From Paraburkholderia ribeironis (lineage in GTDB: Bacteria; Pseudomonadota; Gammaproteobacteria; Burkholderiales; Burkholderiaceae), in NCBI RefSeq assembly GCF_900019265.1, contig NZ_CYGX02000025.1:62977-126976 (forward strand): a DNA stretch of 64,000 bases, given 5' to 3'. Shown here piece after piece: positions 1 through 10,006 of the stretch (position 1 is the first letter of the stretch; every line of letters begins with the position of its first letter). The notes under the pieces were generated by a model, which was not told the origin of the DNA, did not search any database, and saw only the letters and a program-made list of their open reading frames with translations. Position numbers and translations under genes: made by a program.

Positions 1-438
1 CGGGTAACCTTCGTTCTCTTCGTAATCAATCTTCGCGCCGATCTGGCGCAAGCCGTCGACCAGATCGCCGATCGGCCGCTCGTGCATGCGCGGCACACCG
101 TGGATCCGATAGTCACCGCCATTCACGGCCAGCGCCGCAGTCAGCGGACGCACCGCCGTGCCGGCATTGCCGAGGAACAGGTCGGCCGTGCGCGCGGTGA
201 ACGCGCCGCGCGTGCCGGTCACGGCGCAGGTTTCGCCGTCACGCTTGAGACGCACGCCGAGCTTGACGAGCGCGTCGAGCATCACGCGGGTGTCGTCGGA
301 GTCGAGCAGGTTCGTGATCGTGGTTTCGCCGTCGGCGAGCGCCGCGAGCAGCAACACCCGATTCGAAATGCTCTTCGAGCCAGGCAGACGAACCGTGCCG
401 GACGCACGGGAAAACGGTCCGAGATCGAGGAATTCCAT
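1..438 (-). CDS. aroA: 3-phosphoshikimate 1-carboxyvinyltransferase (EPSP synthase), N-terminal part
   Basis: EPSP synthase joins phosphoenolpyruvate to shikimate-3-phosphate in the cytoplasm, the sixth step of the shikimate pathway. Only the first 146 codons are in the window; the gene runs off the left edge. The N-terminus shows the substrate-binding signature [10 protein letters not shown] (about residues 18-27) and the family motif [17 protein letters not shown] (about residues 87-103), both standard for AroA. The start is an ATG 19 bp after the tyrA stop, with only a weak GGAC-like ribosome site, which suggests coupling to tyrA. It is the last visible gene of a serC-pheA-hisC-tyrA-aroA run on the minus strand, an order typical of Burkholderiaceae. 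Confidence 0.95.
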   Translation of the reverse strand, partial: MEFLDLGPFSRASGTVRLPGSKSISNRVLLLAALADGETTITNLLDSDDTRVMLDALVKLGVRLKRDGETCAVTGTRGAFTARTADLFLGNAGTAVRPLTAALAVNGGDYRIHGVPRMHERPIGDLVDGLRQIGAKIDYEENEGYP

Positions 439-457
439 GATTGAGTCCAGTTTCCGG

Positions 458-1390
458 TTATTTCGACGCGTCGCTGTTGGCCACACCGGCCGCGCGCTGT
501 TCCTGCCACTCGGTGCGCGCCACCCGCGAGCGCGCGAACACGGCTTCGAGCGCGGCGCCGTCGGCGGCTTCGATGGCCGCGCGCAGGCGCGCGAGCACTG
601 CGGTGTACGCGTCGAGCTCGTCGAGCAGCGCAACGCGATTGGCAACGCACACGTCGCGCCACATTTCCGGACTCGACGCGGCAATCCGCGTGAAGTCCCG
701 GAAACCGCCCGCCGCGAACGAGAATTTCAACGCGGCGTCGGGCGAATTGAGAATCTGCTCGACCAGCGCAAACGACAACACGTGCGGCAAATGACTGACC
801 GACGCGAACACGCGGTCGTGCTGCGCGGGCGTCATTTCGCGCACCAGCGCGCCGGTTGCACGCCACATTGCCGCGACGCGCTCGACCGCTGCTGGCGCAT
901 TCTCCGGCAGCGGACACAACACGACGTTGCGGCCCACATACAGGTCGGGCAAAGCGGCATCCACGCCGCTCGACTCGCGGCCGGCGATCGGATGCCCCGG
1001 CACGAACTGGCCGATCCGCGTGCCGAGCGCCGCGCGGGCCGCGTCGACCGCGTCGGACTTGGTGCTGCCGGCATCCGTGACGATCGTGCCCGCATCGAGA
1101 TACGGCGCAATGCGCGCGAGCAACGGCTGCGTCTGCGCGACAGGCGCCGCCAACAGCACGATGTCCGCACCGGACAGCGCTTCACGCAGCGCCGCGTCGT
1201 TGTCCAACGCCGCCGCGCCGTCGATCACGCCCAGCGTCAAAGCGCGCTCGCTCGATGCAGCCGAGCGTCCGACACCGATCACGGTACGCGCGCCGTCGGC
1301 ATCGCCGCGCTCACGCAGCGCGCGTGCGAGCGACCCGCCAATCAGGCCGACACCAAAAATCACCAGCTTGTTAAAAGAGAACGCGGCCAC
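458..1390 (-). CDS. tyrA: prephenate dehydrogenase family protein
   Basis: Oxidises prephenate (or arogenate) with NAD(P)+ on the way to tyrosine. The Rossmann motif GVGLIGGSL sits about 11 residues from the start, followed by the mixed catalytic region with the conserved [14 protein letters not shown] segment around residue 135. Length about 310 aa fits the bacterial family. I chose the GTG at 1390 (protein beginning AAFSFNKLV after the initiator); an in-frame TTG at 1441 would add 17 residues unlike the family N-terminus. It lies between hisC and aroA in the aromatic amino acid operon, with 61 bp to hisC and 19 bp to aroA. No fused chorismate mutase or EPSP synthase domain is present. The dehydrogenase substrate preference (prephenate versus arogenate) cannot be read from the sequence. 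Confidence 0.93.
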   Translation of the reverse strand: MAAFSFNKLVIFGVGLIGGSLARALRERGDADGARTVIGVGRSAASSERALTLGVIDGAAALDNDAALREALSGADIVLLAAPVAQTQPLLARIAPYLDAGTIVTDAGSTKSDAVDAARAALGTRIGQFVPGHPIAGRESSGVDAALPDLYVGRNVVLCPLPENAPAAVERVAAMWRATGALVREMTPAQHDRVFASVSHLPHVLSFALVEQILNSPDAALKFSFAAGGFRDFTRIAASSPEMWRDVCVANRVALLDELDAYTAVLARLRAAIEAADGAALEAVFARSRVARTEWQEQRAAGVANSDASK

Positions 1391-1451
1391 GTCGGTCACA
1401 CAAAAAGCGCGCCTGCCATGCCGATGAGGCGCGCGGGTCAAGGATTACCGC

Positions 1452-2564
1452 TTACGCGGTGGCGAGCGTCTTTTCGAGCGCCGCGAGGAATGCTTCGTTT
1501 TCTTCCGGCAGGCCGATCGTGATACGCAGCCATTGCGGCAAACCGTAGTTGCCGACCGGACGCACGATCACGCCCTGCTTCAACAATTCGAGGTTGACGC
1601 GGTTGCCGGCGGCGTCGTCGTTGCCGACGCGCACCAGCACGAAGTTGCCATCCGACGGCACGTACTCGAGGCCGAGCTTGTCGAACGCTTCAGTTAGACG
1701 GCTATACCCTTGTGCATTCAAAGCCGCGCTCTTTTCGAGAAACGCGCCGTCGTTCAGCGCGGCGATCGCCGCGGCTTGCGCGAGCGTGTTCACGTTGAAC
1801 GGCTGGCGCAGCCGGTTCAGCAGATCAGTCAATTGAGGCTGGGCGATCGCGAAGCCCACCCGCAGACCGGCGAGGCCAAACGCCTTCGAGAACGTGCGCG
1901 ATACCAGCAGATTCGGGTAGCGGCGCACCCACGCGATCGAGTCGTAGCGCTTTTCTTCCCGCAGATATTCCGTGTAGGCCTCGTCGAGCACCACGACCAC
2001 ATGGCGCGGCACCTTCTCGAGAAACGCCTCGAGCTTCGGACCTTCAATAAACGTGCCGGTCGGATTGTTCGGGTTCGCGACGAACATCAGCCGCGTGTCG
2101 TCGGTGATCGCCGCGAGCATTGCATCGAGGTCGTGGCCATATCTGACGGCCGGCACGACGATCGCGCGGGCGCCTACGCCTTGCGTGGCCAGCGCGTAGA
2201 CGGCGAACGAATACTGCGCGAAAACGATCGACTGGCCCTTTTCCACGAATGCGTGCGCGGCGATTTCGAGGATGTCGTTGCTGCCGTTGCCGAGCGTGAC
2301 CCAGTCGGCCGGCACGCCGTAGCGTTCGCTCAACGCGGCCTTCAGCTCGAACCCGTTCGCGTCCGGATAGCGGCCGAGTTCACTGGCCGCCTGGGCCATC
2401 GCGCGTTGCGCGGATTCCGGCATGCCGAGCGGGTTCTCGTTCGACGCCAGCTTCACGATGGTCGCCTCGTCCAGACCGAACTCACGGGCCACTTCCGAAA
2501 TCGGCTTGCCGGCGATGTAAGGCGCAATCGCGCGTACGTAGGAAGGACCGAAAGACGCTGTCAT
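1452..2564 (-). CDS. hisC: histidinol-phosphate aminotransferase
   Basis: PLP-dependent class I/II aminotransferase that converts imidazole-acetol phosphate and glutamate to histidinol phosphate; paralogues of this type in shikimate operons often also act on aromatic keto acids. The protein is 370 aa. Visible motifs are KLASNENPLGMP near residue 40, NPNNPTG in the middle, the aspartate of VVLDEAYTEY, and the PLP lysine in SRTFSKAFGLAGLRVG. The ATG at 2564 has a GGAG box 7 nt upstream; the reading frame stays open for about 800 bp further upstream, but that part is a shadow of pheA. Because it sits between pheA and tyrA, transamination of phenylpyruvate or prephenate is a plausible second role (inference). 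Confidence 0.94.
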   Translation of the reverse strand: MTASFGPSYVRAIAPYIAGKPISEVAREFGLDEATIVKLASNENPLGMPESAQRAMAQAASELGRYPDANGFELKAALSERYGVPADWVTLGNGSNDILEIAAHAFVEKGQSIVFAQYSFAVYALATQGVGARAIVVPAVRYGHDLDAMLAAITDDTRLMFVANPNNPTGTFIEGPKLEAFLEKVPRHVVVVLDEAYTEYLREEKRYDSIAWVRRYPNLLVSRTFSKAFGLAGLRVGFAIAQPQLTDLLNRLRQPFNVNTLAQAAAIAALNDGAFLEKSAALNAQGYSRLTEAFDKLGLEYVPSDGNFVLVRVGNDDAAGNRVNLELLKQGVIVRPVGNYGLPQWLRITIGLPEENEAFLAALEKTLATA

Positions 2565-2662
2565 GAATATCTCCGAACGACGATGAGTAGTTAAATGTGC
2601 AGCTTTGAATGCGCGGCCGGGCGGCTGGCCGAACCCCGCCCGGATCCCACTGCCTGAAGCGT

Positions 2663-3745
2663 TCAGCGGGCGCGCGGATACGAGCCGAGTATCTTCAGGA
2701 ACGCGGCCTTCTCGCCAAGTTCCGTGAGCGCGGCGGCTACCGCCGGATCGTCGCGATGGCCTTCGATGTCGATGTAGAAGTAGTACTCCCACGTGCCGAC
2801 GCGCGCCGGACGCGATTCGAAACGCGTCATCGACACGCTGTGGCGCGCCAGCGGCTCCAGCAGCTTGACCATCGCACCCGGTTCGTTGACGACCGAAACG
2901 ATCAGCGAGGTCTGGTCGTAACCGCTCGGGGCGGCCGGCTGCTTGCCGATCATCACGAAGCGCGTGCGGTTGTGCGGGTCGTCCTGAATCAGCGCGTTCA
3001 CCACCTGCAGACCGTAATGAGTCGCCGCGCGATCGCCGGCGATGGCCGCGACCGTCGGATCTTCCGCCGCCATCCGGGCGGCCTCGGCATTGCTGGATAC
3101 CGCCTGGCGCTCGAGGTGCGGCGCGTTCGTCGACAGCCAGCGCTGGCATTGGGCGAGCGCCTGAGCATGCGCGCACACGCGCTTCACGCCGGTCAGGCCG
3201 CCGTTCAGCGTGAGCAGGTTGTGGTGAATCGGCAGGGCCAGTTCGCCGCCAATCGTGAGTTGCGTTTGCAGCAGCAGGTCGAGCGTGCGCGACACCGCGC
3301 CTTCGGTCGAATTCTCGACCGGCACGACGCCGAATTCCGCGGCACCCGCTTCGACCGAGCGAAACACTTCGTCGATCGACGGGCACGGCAGGCCTTCGAT
3401 CGACTGACCGAAGTACTCGTGCATCGCCTGTTCGCTGTAGGTGCCAACCGGCCCGAGGAACGCGGCCTTGATGGTCTGTTCGAGCGCGCGGCTCGCCGCC
3501 ATGATCTCGCGCCAGATCGCGCTGATGTGTTCGCTCGCGAGCGGCCCTTCGCTCAGGTCCTGCAGACGCGCGATCACCTGCTGTTCGCGCTCCGGCCGGA
3601 ATACCGGCGCGTTGTAGTGCTTCTTGACCTCGCCCACTTCGAGCGCGACCGCGGCGCGCTGATTCAGCAGCGCGATCAACTGCGCGTCGAGCGCGTCGAT
3701 GCGTTCGCGAAGAGGTTTGAGTCGGGTATTGAGTTCGTCGTCCAT
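2663..3745 (-). CDS. pheA: bifunctional chorismate mutase / prephenate dehydratase (P-protein)
   Basis: Makes phenylpyruvate from chorismate by two cytoplasmic reactions. The 360-residue protein has an AroQ-type chorismate mutase domain (residues 1-90, with RIDALDAQLIALLNQR), a prephenate dehydratase domain (about 95-280) with the GVVPVENSTEGAV and NRTRFVMIG motifs, and a C-terminal ACT domain (about 285-360) with the phenylalanine-binding ESRPA segment. The intact ESRP motif predicts allosteric feedback by phenylalanine. The ATG at 3745 starts a family-typical N-terminus. It lies 62 bp downstream of serC and 98 bp upstream of hisC, in the same operon. Confidence 0.96.
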   Translation of the reverse strand: MDDELNTRLKPLRERIDALDAQLIALLNQRAAVALEVGEVKKHYNAPVFRPEREQQVIARLQDLSEGPLASEHISAIWREIMAASRALEQTIKAAFLGPVGTYSEQAMHEYFGQSIEGLPCPSIDEVFRSVEAGAAEFGVVPVENSTEGAVSRTLDLLLQTQLTIGGELALPIHHNLLTLNGGLTGVKRVCAHAQALAQCQRWLSTNAPHLERQAVSSNAEAARMAAEDPTVAAIAGDRAATHYGLQVVNALIQDDPHNRTRFVMIGKQPAAPSGYDQTSLIVSVVNEPGAMVKLLEPLARHSVSMTRFESRPARVGTWEYYFYIDIEGHRDDPAVAAALTELGEKAAFLKILGSYPRAR

Positions 3746-3807
3746 GCGTGAAAACGGTCGTGCCGGGTAACTGCTGGAAAGGATGCGCGCGCCTGCCGGT
3801 CAGTGAC

Positions 3808-4890
3808 TCAGGCGCTGCGCTGTTCGAATTCCTTCATGTATTCGACAAGCGCTTTGACGCCTTCGAGCGGGACGGCGTTATAAATCGACGCCCGCATGCC
3901 GCCGACGGACTTGTGGCCCTTTAGCTGCACCATTCCCCGGGCTTTCGCACCGGCCAGGAAATCTTCGTTGCGCGACTCGTCGGCGAGGAAGAACGGTACG
4001 TTCATCCGCGAGCGCGAGCCACGTTCGACCTTGTTCAGATAGAAACTGCTCGAGTCGATCGTGTCATACAACAGCTTCGACTTCTCGAGATTACGCGCTT
4101 CCATCGCGGCGAGGCCGCCCTGCTTCTTCAACCACTTGAACACCAGCCCCGCGATGTAGATCGCGTAGGTGGGCGGCGTGTTGTACATCGAATTGTTCTC
4201 GGCGACGGTTTTCCATTCGAACGCCGACGGGCAAATGGACTGCGCGCGACCCAGCATGTCTTCGCGCACGATCACAATCGTCACGCCGGCCATGCCGATA
4301 TTCTTCTGCGCACCGGCGAACAGCACGCCATATTTGGCGATGTCCATCGGGCGCGACAGGATGTGCGACGACGCATCCGCCACCAGCGGAATGTCGCCGA
4401 GGTCGGGAATCTCGAAGGTCTCGACGCCGTGGATGGTTTCGTTCGTGCACAGATGCACGTAGGCCGGATCGTCCGACAACTGCCACTCGGCGCGCGCCGG
4501 TGCGCGCGTGAAGCCGTCCGCGGTTTGGCCGCTGGCGGCCAGATGCATGGTGCCGTACTTCTGCGCTTCCTTGAACGACTTCTGCGACCACGAGCCGGTG
4601 ACGACGAAATCAGCCCGCGGCTTCGCGCCGAGCAGGTTCATCGGCACGATCGCGTTCTCGCCCAGACCGCCGCCCTGCAGGAACAGGATGCGGTGGCTCG
4701 CCGGCACCTCCAGCAGGTCGCGCAGGTCGACCAGCGCTTCCTCGTGGATCGCCATGAATTCCTTGCCGCGATGGCTCATTTCCATCACGCTCATGCCACT
4801 GCCTTGCCAATCGAGCATCTCATCGGCTGCCTGGCGCAGCACTTCTTCGGGCATGGCCGCCGGGCCGGCTGAGAAATTAAAGACGCGCAT
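3808..4890 (-). CDS. serC: phosphoserine aminotransferase
   Basis: PLP enzyme that aminates 3-phosphohydroxypyruvate in serine synthesis and also serves pyridoxal phosphate synthesis. It is 360 aa, the normal family length. The N-terminus [17 protein letters not shown] is diagnostic, and the PLP lysine is in [12 protein letters not shown] near residue 200. The ATG at 4890 was chosen because translation from the upstream in-frame codon would add 25 unconserved residues. It leads the serC-pheA-hisC-tyrA-aroA block; the 380 bp upstream gap, which contains a strong terminator for the preceding gene, separates it from the DUF2059 gene and gyrA and implies its own promoter. Confidence 0.96.
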   Translation of the reverse strand: MRVFNFSAGPAAMPEEVLRQAADEMLDWQGSGMSVMEMSHRGKEFMAIHEEALVDLRDLLEVPASHRILFLQGGGLGENAIVPMNLLGAKPRADFVVTGSWSQKSFKEAQKYGTMHLAASGQTADGFTRAPARAEWQLSDDPAYVHLCTNETIHGVETFEIPDLGDIPLVADASSHILSRPMDIAKYGVLFAGAQKNIGMAGVTIVIVREDMLGRAQSICPSAFEWKTVAENNSMYNTPPTYAIYIAGLVFKWLKKQGGLAAMEARNLEKSKLLYDTIDSSSFYLNKVERGSRSRMNVPFFLADESRNEDFLAGAKARGMVQLKGHKSVGGMRASIYNAVPLEGVKALVEYMKEFEQRSA

Positions 4891-5011
4891 CGTGAAGTCC
4901 TGGAAGCGGGCGCGAAAAATGAAAGATCGCGCAAAAATCGGCGAAGGTGGCAGCCGGAAAGGCAACCACGGTGAAACGGGTCACGCGCGATTGACGGCGC
5001 TGATTCGTTAG

Positions 5012-5052
5012 CGCCAATTCAATTCGCCAATTCAATGACGCCAATTGGCTGA
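5012..5052. repeat. short direct repeats, CGCCAATT units
   Basis: Three copies starting at 5012, 5025 and 5039 (CGCCAATTCAATT, CGCCAATTCAATGA, CGCCAATTGGCTGA), spaced 13-14 bp. They lie upstream of serC on its coding strand. A regulatory role is possible but nothing more supports it. Confidence 0.45.
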
Positions 5053-5121
5053 CGGGAATTGCCAAAACAGGTTTGCCAACGCAGGGGTGTCAACCCGATC
5101 TGCCAAAAAAATCGGCGCCGA

Positions 5122-5161
5122 AAAGAAAATGGCCGTTTGCGCGCGTGCGCAAACGGCCATT
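5122..5161 (-). terminator. strong Rho-independent terminator after the DUF2059 gene
   Basis: A perfect 15-bp stem (5128-5142 pairs with 5147-5161, arm AATGGCCGTTTGCGC) with a 4-nt loop. On the minus strand it is followed by TTTTCTTTT. It sits about 110 bp after the stop codon of the DUF2059 gene and should end that transcript before serC. Confidence 0.85.
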
Positions 5162-5270
5162 ATCGCATTGTCATCGCCAACCCGCCAATCGCGGCGCGCC
5201 GTACAGCCTGCTGGGCGTGCCTGTCGGGCGATGGCTGGCGCGATGTCAGCTCAGCCTGTTGACCCTGAAC

Positions 5271-5891
5271 TTACTTGGCCGGCTTGACCGACGCGACTTC
5301 CTTGTCAGCCTGGTCACGCGTTGCCTTGATCGATTGCGGCATGTACTTCTGCATCAGGCTGTTGACGACGTCGCGGCCAACCTGGTCTTGCACCTGGATG
5401 AACTTGCGACCGGTCGGGCTCTTGTAGAACGCGGTCAGGTCCTTGATTTCCGACGTGCTGTAGTACTTCGCGTACGCGTCGTACTGTGCTTGCATCGCGT
5501 CCTGACGGAAGCTGTCCGTCGCGAACACCTGGCCCGCGCCGTCAACCAGCTTCGGCACCGCATTCTTTTGCAGCGACGGGACAGCAGCCTGCTTCTGCTT
5601 GTCCGTCATCGTCTTGTTTTCGCTCAGTGCGTCCGAGAGGATAGCCGGAACCAGTTGCTTCGCCTGCATCTGCGCGCTGTTGCCGATCGCGCCGACCAGC
5701 TTCTGCGCGTCGATGGCGTCCAGCAGGTCCTTGATCGCAGCCTGCTTGGCCGGGTCAACCGGTGCCGCCGCAGCAGCCGGAGCCGCCGGGGCTGCCGGTG
5801 CCGCCGGAGTCTGGCTTTGCAGTGCTTGAGCCATAGCAAAGGTCGGCACGAGGGCGGCCAGCAACATCAGTTGTTTGAATCGCTTTTGCAT
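5271..5891 (-). CDS. secreted DUF2059 domain protein
   Basis: A 206-residue protein with an N-terminal signal peptide (QKRFKQLMLLAALVPTFAMAQA, cleavage expected after AMA), then an Ala/Pro-rich linker (about residues 25-50), then a helical DUF2059-type domain with the segment EIKDLTAFYKSPTGRKFI near residue 145. DUF2059 proteins are periplasmic and of unknown function. Two adjacent ATG codons (5894 and 5891) follow a GGGAG box; the second has the better 5-nt spacing. It lies between gyrA and serC on the same strand, with its own strong terminator. The linker is encoded by GCC/CCG-rich repeats, which may vary in length between strains (inference). Confidence 0.85.
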   Translation of the reverse strand: MQKRFKQLMLLAALVPTFAMAQALQSQTPAAPAAPAAPAAAAAPVDPAKQAAIKDLLDAIDAQKLVGAIGNSAQMQAKQLVPAILSDALSENKTMTDKQKQAAVPSLQKNAVPKLVDGAGQVFATDSFRQDAMQAQYDAYAKYYSTSEIKDLTAFYKSPTGRKFIQVQDQVGRDVVNSLMQKYMPQSIKATRDQADKEVASVKPAK

Positions 5892-6011
5892 CATTACTCC
5901 CTAAGAGAAATTAATTTGTACTGCACTGCGCAGGATACGTATCGGCCCGATACGTCATGTTTCCCGCGCAGCCTTCAACCCATTGCCGAGACCGGAAGCC
6001 GCCGATGCGGA

Positions 6012-8642
6012 TCAGGTTGCACCGCCGTTTTCACCGCCGTTGTCGCCTTCGGCAGGACCTTCGGCGTCGCTTTCCACATCGCCTTCCGCCTCAGCCACCT
6101 GTTGCAGACCGGAAAGTTTGGTCCCTTCGTCGAGGCTGATGAGTGTAACACCTTGGGTTGCACGTCCCATTTCGCGGATTTCCGACACCCGCGTACGGAT
6201 CAGCACGCCCGTGGTGGTGATCAGCATGATCTGCGCTTCCTGATCCACCAGCGTGGCGGCCACGACCTTGCCGTTGCGCTCGGACGTCTGGATCGCGATC
6301 ATGCCCTTCGTGCCGCGCCCGTGACGGGTGTACTCGGTGATTGGCGTGCGTTTGCCGAAGCCGTTTTCGGTTGCGGTGAGCACCGACTGCTGCTCGTCGC
6401 CGGCCACCAGCAACGCGATCACGTTCTGCCCTTCTTCGAGCTGCATGCCGCGCACGCCGCGCGCCTCGCGGCCCATCGGACGCACGTCGTTCTCATCGAA
6501 GCGAACCGCCTTGCCCGAATCGGAGAACAGCATCACGTCGTGCTGGCCGTCCGTGATGGCCGCGCCGATCAGGTAGTCGCCGTCGTCCAGACCGACCGCA
6601 ATAATACCCTTGCGCAGCGGGCGGCTGAAGGCTTCCAGCGGCGTCTTCTTTACCGTTCCTAACGCGGTGGCCATGAACACGAACTTGTCGGCCGAGAATT
6701 CCTTCACCGGCAGTACAACCGTGATCTTTTCGCCTTCCTGCAGCGGGAACATATTGACGATCGGGCGGCCCCGGGAGTTCCGCGAACCCTGCGGAACTTC
6801 ATAAACCTTGACCCAGTACACGCGGCCGCGATTCGAGAAGCACAGGATGTGATCGTGCGTATTGGCGATAAATAGCGTGTCGATCCAGTCGTCTTCCTTC
6901 ATGGAAGTCGCCTGTTTGCCGCGACCTCCGCGCTTTTGCGCGCGATATTCGGACAACGGCTGCGATTTCACGTAGCCCGCGTGCGACATGGTCACGACCA
7001 TCTCTTGCGGCGTGATCAGGTCTTCAGTGTTCAGCTCGGTCGCGTTCAGCTCGATCTTCGAGCGGCGCGCGTCGCCGAATTCGGCCTTGATCGACGTGAG
7101 TTCGTCGACGATGATCGCCGTAATGCGTTCCGGGCGAGCCAGAATGTCGAGCAGGTCGGCGATCTGCGCCATCACGTCGCGGTACTCGCCGATGATCTTG
7201 TCCTGCTCCAGACCGGTCAGGCGCTGCAGACGCATCTGCAGAATTTCCTGAGCCTGGGTGTCGGACAGACGGTAGAGGCCGTCGGACTGCATACCGAACG
7301 ACGGATTCAATCCGTCAGGACGATAGGCTTCGCGACCACCCGCCGACGCGTTTTCCGCCTCGGCGCGCGCCAACATTTCGCGCACCAGCGAAGAATCCCA
7401 CGGACGCGCCATCAATTCCTGCTTGGCGATCGGCGGAGTCGGCGCGGCCTTGATGATCGCGATGAATTCGTCGATGTTGGCGAGCGCAACGGCCAGGCCT
7501 TCCAGCACGTGGCCGCGTTCGCGCGCCTTGCGCAGTTCGTATACAGTGCGCCGCGTCAGCACTTCCCGGCGATGCGACAGGAAGCACGACAGCATTTCCT
7601 TCAGGTTCAGCAGTTTCGGCTGGCCGTCGACCAGCGCGACCATGTTCATGCCGAAGGTGTCCTGAAGCTGGGTCGCCTTGTACAGATTGTTCAGGACGAC
7701 TTCGGGCACTTCGCCGCGCTTGAGCTCGATCACGACGCGCATGCCGCTCTTGTCGGATTCGTCGCGGATGTCGGAAATGCCTTCCAGCTTCTTCTCGTTG
7801 ACCAGTTCGGCGATGCGCTCCAGCAACGAGCGCTTGTTCACCTGGTATGGCAATTCGTCGACGATGATCGCCATGCGCTGGCCGCGGTCGATTTCCTCGA
7901 AGTGCGTGAGCGCGCGCATCACCACGCGGCCGCGGCCGGTGCGATAGCCGTCGCGCACGCCGGCCACGCCGTAGATGATGCCGGCGGTCGGGAAATCGGG
8001 CGCCGGAATGATCTCGATCAGCTCGTCGATCGTGGCCTGCGGGTTCCTCAGCAGGTGCTGGCACGCATCGACGACCTCGTTGAGGTTATGCGGCGGAATG
8101 TTGGTGGCCATGCCGACCGCGATGCCGGACGAGCCATTGATCAGCAGATTAGGGATCCGCGCCGGCAGGATGGCGGGTTCGTTTTCGCTGCCGTCGTAGT
8201 TCGGCGTGAAATCGACCGTTTCCTTGTCGATGTCGGCCAGCAGCTCGTGGCCGATCTTCGCCATGCGGATTTCGGTGTACCGCATCGCCGCGGCATTGTC
8301 GCCGTCGACCGAGCCGAAGTTGCCCTGGCCGTCCACCAGCATGTAGCGCAGCGAGAAGTCCTGCGCCATCCGGACGATGGTGTCGTAGACAGCCGTGTCG
8401 CCGTGCGGGTGGTACTTACCGATGACGTCGCCGACGATACGCGCCGACTTCTTGTACGCGCGGTTCCAGTCGTTGTTCAGTTCGTGCATCGCGTACAGCA
8501 CGCGCCGGTGCACCGGCTTCAGTCCATCGCGGACATCGGGAAGCGCACGCCCTACGATCACGCTCATCGCGTAATCGAGATACGAACGGCGCATTTCCTC
8601 CTCTAGGGAGATTGGCAGAGTCTCTTTGGCGAATTGATCCAT
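6012..8642 (-). CDS. gyrA: DNA gyrase subunit A
   Basis: Breakage-reunion subunit of DNA gyrase, which introduces negative supercoils with GyrB. At 876 aa it has the family length. The catalytic tyrosine is Tyr122 in [10 protein letters not shown]. The quinolone region reads [11 protein letters not shown], giving Thr83 and Asp87 in E. coli numbering; Thr83 is the natural residue in many Burkholderiaceae, so no resistance change is apparent. A GyrA-box variant QKRGGRG is present near residue 560 at the start of the C-terminal beta-pinwheel, and the tail is acidic and Gly-rich, as usual. The ATG at 8642 gives the canonical [10 protein letters not shown] start. The gene is transcribed away from the ompA-like gene. 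Confidence 0.98.
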   Translation of the reverse strand: MDQFAKETLPISLEEEMRRSYLDYAMSVIVGRALPDVRDGLKPVHRRVLYAMHELNNDWNRAYKKSARIVGDVIGKYHPHGDTAVYDTIVRMAQDFSLRYMLVDGQGNFGSVDGDNAAAMRYTEIRMAKIGHELLADIDKETVDFTPNYDGSENEPAILPARIPNLLINGSSGIAVGMATNIPPHNLNEVVDACQHLLRNPQATIDELIEIIPAPDFPTAGIIYGVAGVRDGYRTGRGRVVMRALTHFEEIDRGQRMAIIVDELPYQVNKRSLLERIAELVNEKKLEGISDIRDESDKSGMRVVIELKRGEVPEVVLNNLYKATQLQDTFGMNMVALVDGQPKLLNLKEMLSCFLSHRREVLTRRTVYELRKARERGHVLEGLAVALANIDEFIAIIKAAPTPPIAKQELMARPWDSSLVREMLARAEAENASAGGREAYRPDGLNPSFGMQSDGLYRLSDTQAQEILQMRLQRLTGLEQDKIIGEYRDVMAQIADLLDILARPERITAIIVDELTSIKAEFGDARRSKIELNATELNTEDLITPQEMVVTMSHAGYVKSQPLSEYRAQKRGGRGKQATSMKEDDWIDTLFIANTHDHILCFSNRGRVYWVKVYEVPQGSRNSRGRPIVNMFPLQEGEKITVVLPVKEFSADKFVFMATALGTVKKTPLEAFSRPLRKGIIAVGLDDGDYLIGAAITDGQHDVMLFSDSGKAVRFDENDVRPMGREARGVRGMQLEEGQNVIALLVAGDEQQSVLTATENGFGKRTPITEYTRHGRGTKGMIAIQTSERNGKVVAATLVDQEAQIMLITTTGVLIRTRVSEIREMGRATQGVTLISLDEGTKLSGLQQVAEAEGDVESDAEGPAEGDNGGENGGAT

Positions 8643-8720
8643 TATCCGTATCTTTTACATGCGATGGCGACGGGTACGCCGCGCCTTCGCGTAAGCATTG
8701 CAGGCGCAATACATCACGCG

Positions 8721-8726
8721 ATTCTA
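8721..8726 (-). promoter_or_regulatory. possible -10 box of gyrA
   Basis: TAGAAT on the minus strand, about 80 bp upstream of the gyrA ATG. The matching -35 region is poor, so this is a weak call based on the -10 alone. Confidence 0.35.
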
Positions 8727-9035
8727 ACATGCCGCGAATCCGCGCCCGGCGAACCTACGTATACCTATTAGAGGGTTCCCCAAAAAGCGGGGACGACACC
8801 CTGCTTCCGGGTCGATCAGGCTCGATTTGTGCGTGGGGCGATCCGGCTCTTAGCCTTGTCTGGCGGTCCCTCCAGAGGATTGCTTCTGTTGCGCATGCAC
8901 CACAATTGGAGGGCGATTTGATCGGGGGCAGATTTTTTTATCGTCGGAAGGGAACGATATGGCAAAATGCCAACGCACAAAGAGTTAGACGCTGCTCGAA
9001 GTCTACACATGACGTTTTTTGTTCCGCACCAATGT

Positions 9036-9041
9036 TATACT
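9036..9041 (+). promoter_or_regulatory. possible -10 box of the OmpA-family gene
   Basis: TATACT about 75 bp upstream of the start codon. It would give a leader of roughly 70 nt that ends in the strong ribosome site GAGAGGAG. No good -35 lies at 16-18 bp. Confidence 0.4.
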
Positions 9042-9117
9042 TCGAGCAATGTATGACTGGTCTTCGTCAACAGGCTCGCAGTAAACCTGCGGTAATCTCA
9101 ATTTCGAGAGGAGAAAT

Positions 9118-9768
9118 ATGAATAAACTTTCAAAGCTCGCGTTCATTGCAGCTACCGCAGTAATGGCTGCATCCGCCATGGCGCAATCCGTGCCGGCGTC
9201 GCGACAAGCTACCAACGACAACTGGGTGAATGGTACCGGCGAATACGTGTGGATGAACGGCACGAACGAGCTTTGCTGGCGCAACGCATTCTGGACGCCT
9301 GCAACGGCCAACGCCAAGTGCGACGGCGCCCTGGTTGCTCAGGCTCCGACCCCGCCGGCTCCGGTCGCACCCGCACCGGCTATTACCAGCGAAAAGATTA
9401 CGTATCAGGCTGACGCGCTGTTCGACTTCGACAAGGCAATCCTGAAGCCGGCTGGCAAGGACAAGCTGAGCGAACTGGCATCGAAGATTCAAGGTATCAA
9501 CCTCGAAGTCGTCGTCGCAACGGGTCACACGGACCGCATCGGTACGGACGCATACAACGACCGTCTGTCGCTGCGCCGTGCTCAGGCTGTGAAGGCATTC
9601 CTGGTCAGCAAGGGCGTCGAAGCCAACCGTATCTACACGGAAGGCAAGGGCCGCCGCAACCCGGTCACGACCGGTTGCAACCAGAAGAACCGCAAGCAAC
9701 TCATCGCCTGCCTCGCACCGGATCGTCGCGTGGAAGTCGAAGTTGTCGGCACGCCGAAACAGCAGTAA
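9118..9768 (+). CDS. OmpA-family outer membrane protein
   Basis: A 216-residue protein with a signal peptide (MNKLSKLAFIAATAVMAASAMA), a short linker, a Pro/Ala-rich hinge (PTPPAPVAPAPA around residue 80) and a C-terminal OmpA-type peptidoglycan-binding domain (about residues 95-215) with FDFDKAILKP and the signature YNDRLSLRRAQAVKAFL. The domain anchors the outer membrane to the cell wall. There is no room for an 8-strand beta-barrel. An excellent GAGAGGAG ribosome site precedes the ATG, and many codons are the highly expressed type, in line with an abundant envelope protein. Two cysteines in the last third (TGCNQ and IACLAP) may form a disulfide, as in OmpA. A strong terminator follows. Confidence 0.9.
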   Translation: MNKLSKLAFIAATAVMAASAMAQSVPASRQATNDNWVNGTGEYVWMNGTNELCWRNAFWTPATANAKCDGALVAQAPTPPAPVAPAPAITSEKITYQADALFDFDKAILKPAGKDKLSELASKIQGINLEVVVATGHTDRIGTDAYNDRLSLRRAQAVKAFLVSKGVEANRIYTEGKGRRNPVTTGCNQKNRKQLIACLAPDRRVEVEVVGTPKQQ

Positions 9769-9790
9769 GCCGTACATTACCGCAGTCTCA

Positions 9791-9819
9791 AAGCCCCGCC
9801 TCGGCGGGGCTTTTTTTTA
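9791..9819 (+). terminator. Rho-independent terminator after the OmpA-family gene
   Basis: Stem AAGCCCCGC / GCGGGGCTT with loop CTCG, followed by eight T residues. It starts 22 bp after the stop codon. Confidence 0.9.
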
Positions 9820-10006
9820 TGCGCTGCGGACTGCGCGCTGCGCCATGCGGGGGCACGTTTTCCCGTAGTTCCAGACGCTAACGACGCGGCCCGCGCCATC
9901 GCGTCGCGCAACCAGCCGCACTTTTTGCCGCCCTGTCCCTCGCCCTATATACTCCAGGTTTATCCTCGAGCGCCCGCTCAACGCTCTCATCGAGGCAGCT
10001 TCCGCC

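Larger units (their letters stand above)
4891..5270. other. intergenic region between serC and the DUF2059 gene
   Basis: A 380 bp gap without a credible gene. It holds the terminator at 5122-5161 and three short direct repeats of CGCCAATT-type units (5012-5052) in the presumed serC promoter region. I see no further structure. Confidence 0.6.
8643..9117. other. divergent intergenic region between gyrA and the OmpA-family gene
   Basis: 475 bp with no credible coding sequence. It should carry the gyrA promoter (possible -10 TAGAAT at 8721-8726 on the minus strand) and the promoter and long leader of the ompA-like gene (possible -10 TATACT at 9036-9041). Neither has a clear -35 box. Confidence 0.55.

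Noticed and set aside
6936..8606. A 556-codon open frame on the plus strand opposite gyrA
   Set aside because: It is the antisense shadow of gyrA, Arg/His/Val-rich, and has no ribosome site or family features. GC-rich genes commonly leave such frames.
6012..8642. Quinolone-resistance substitution at GyrA position 83
   Set aside because: Thr83 with Asp87 is the usual wild-type state in Burkholderiaceae, so it is not evidence of resistance.
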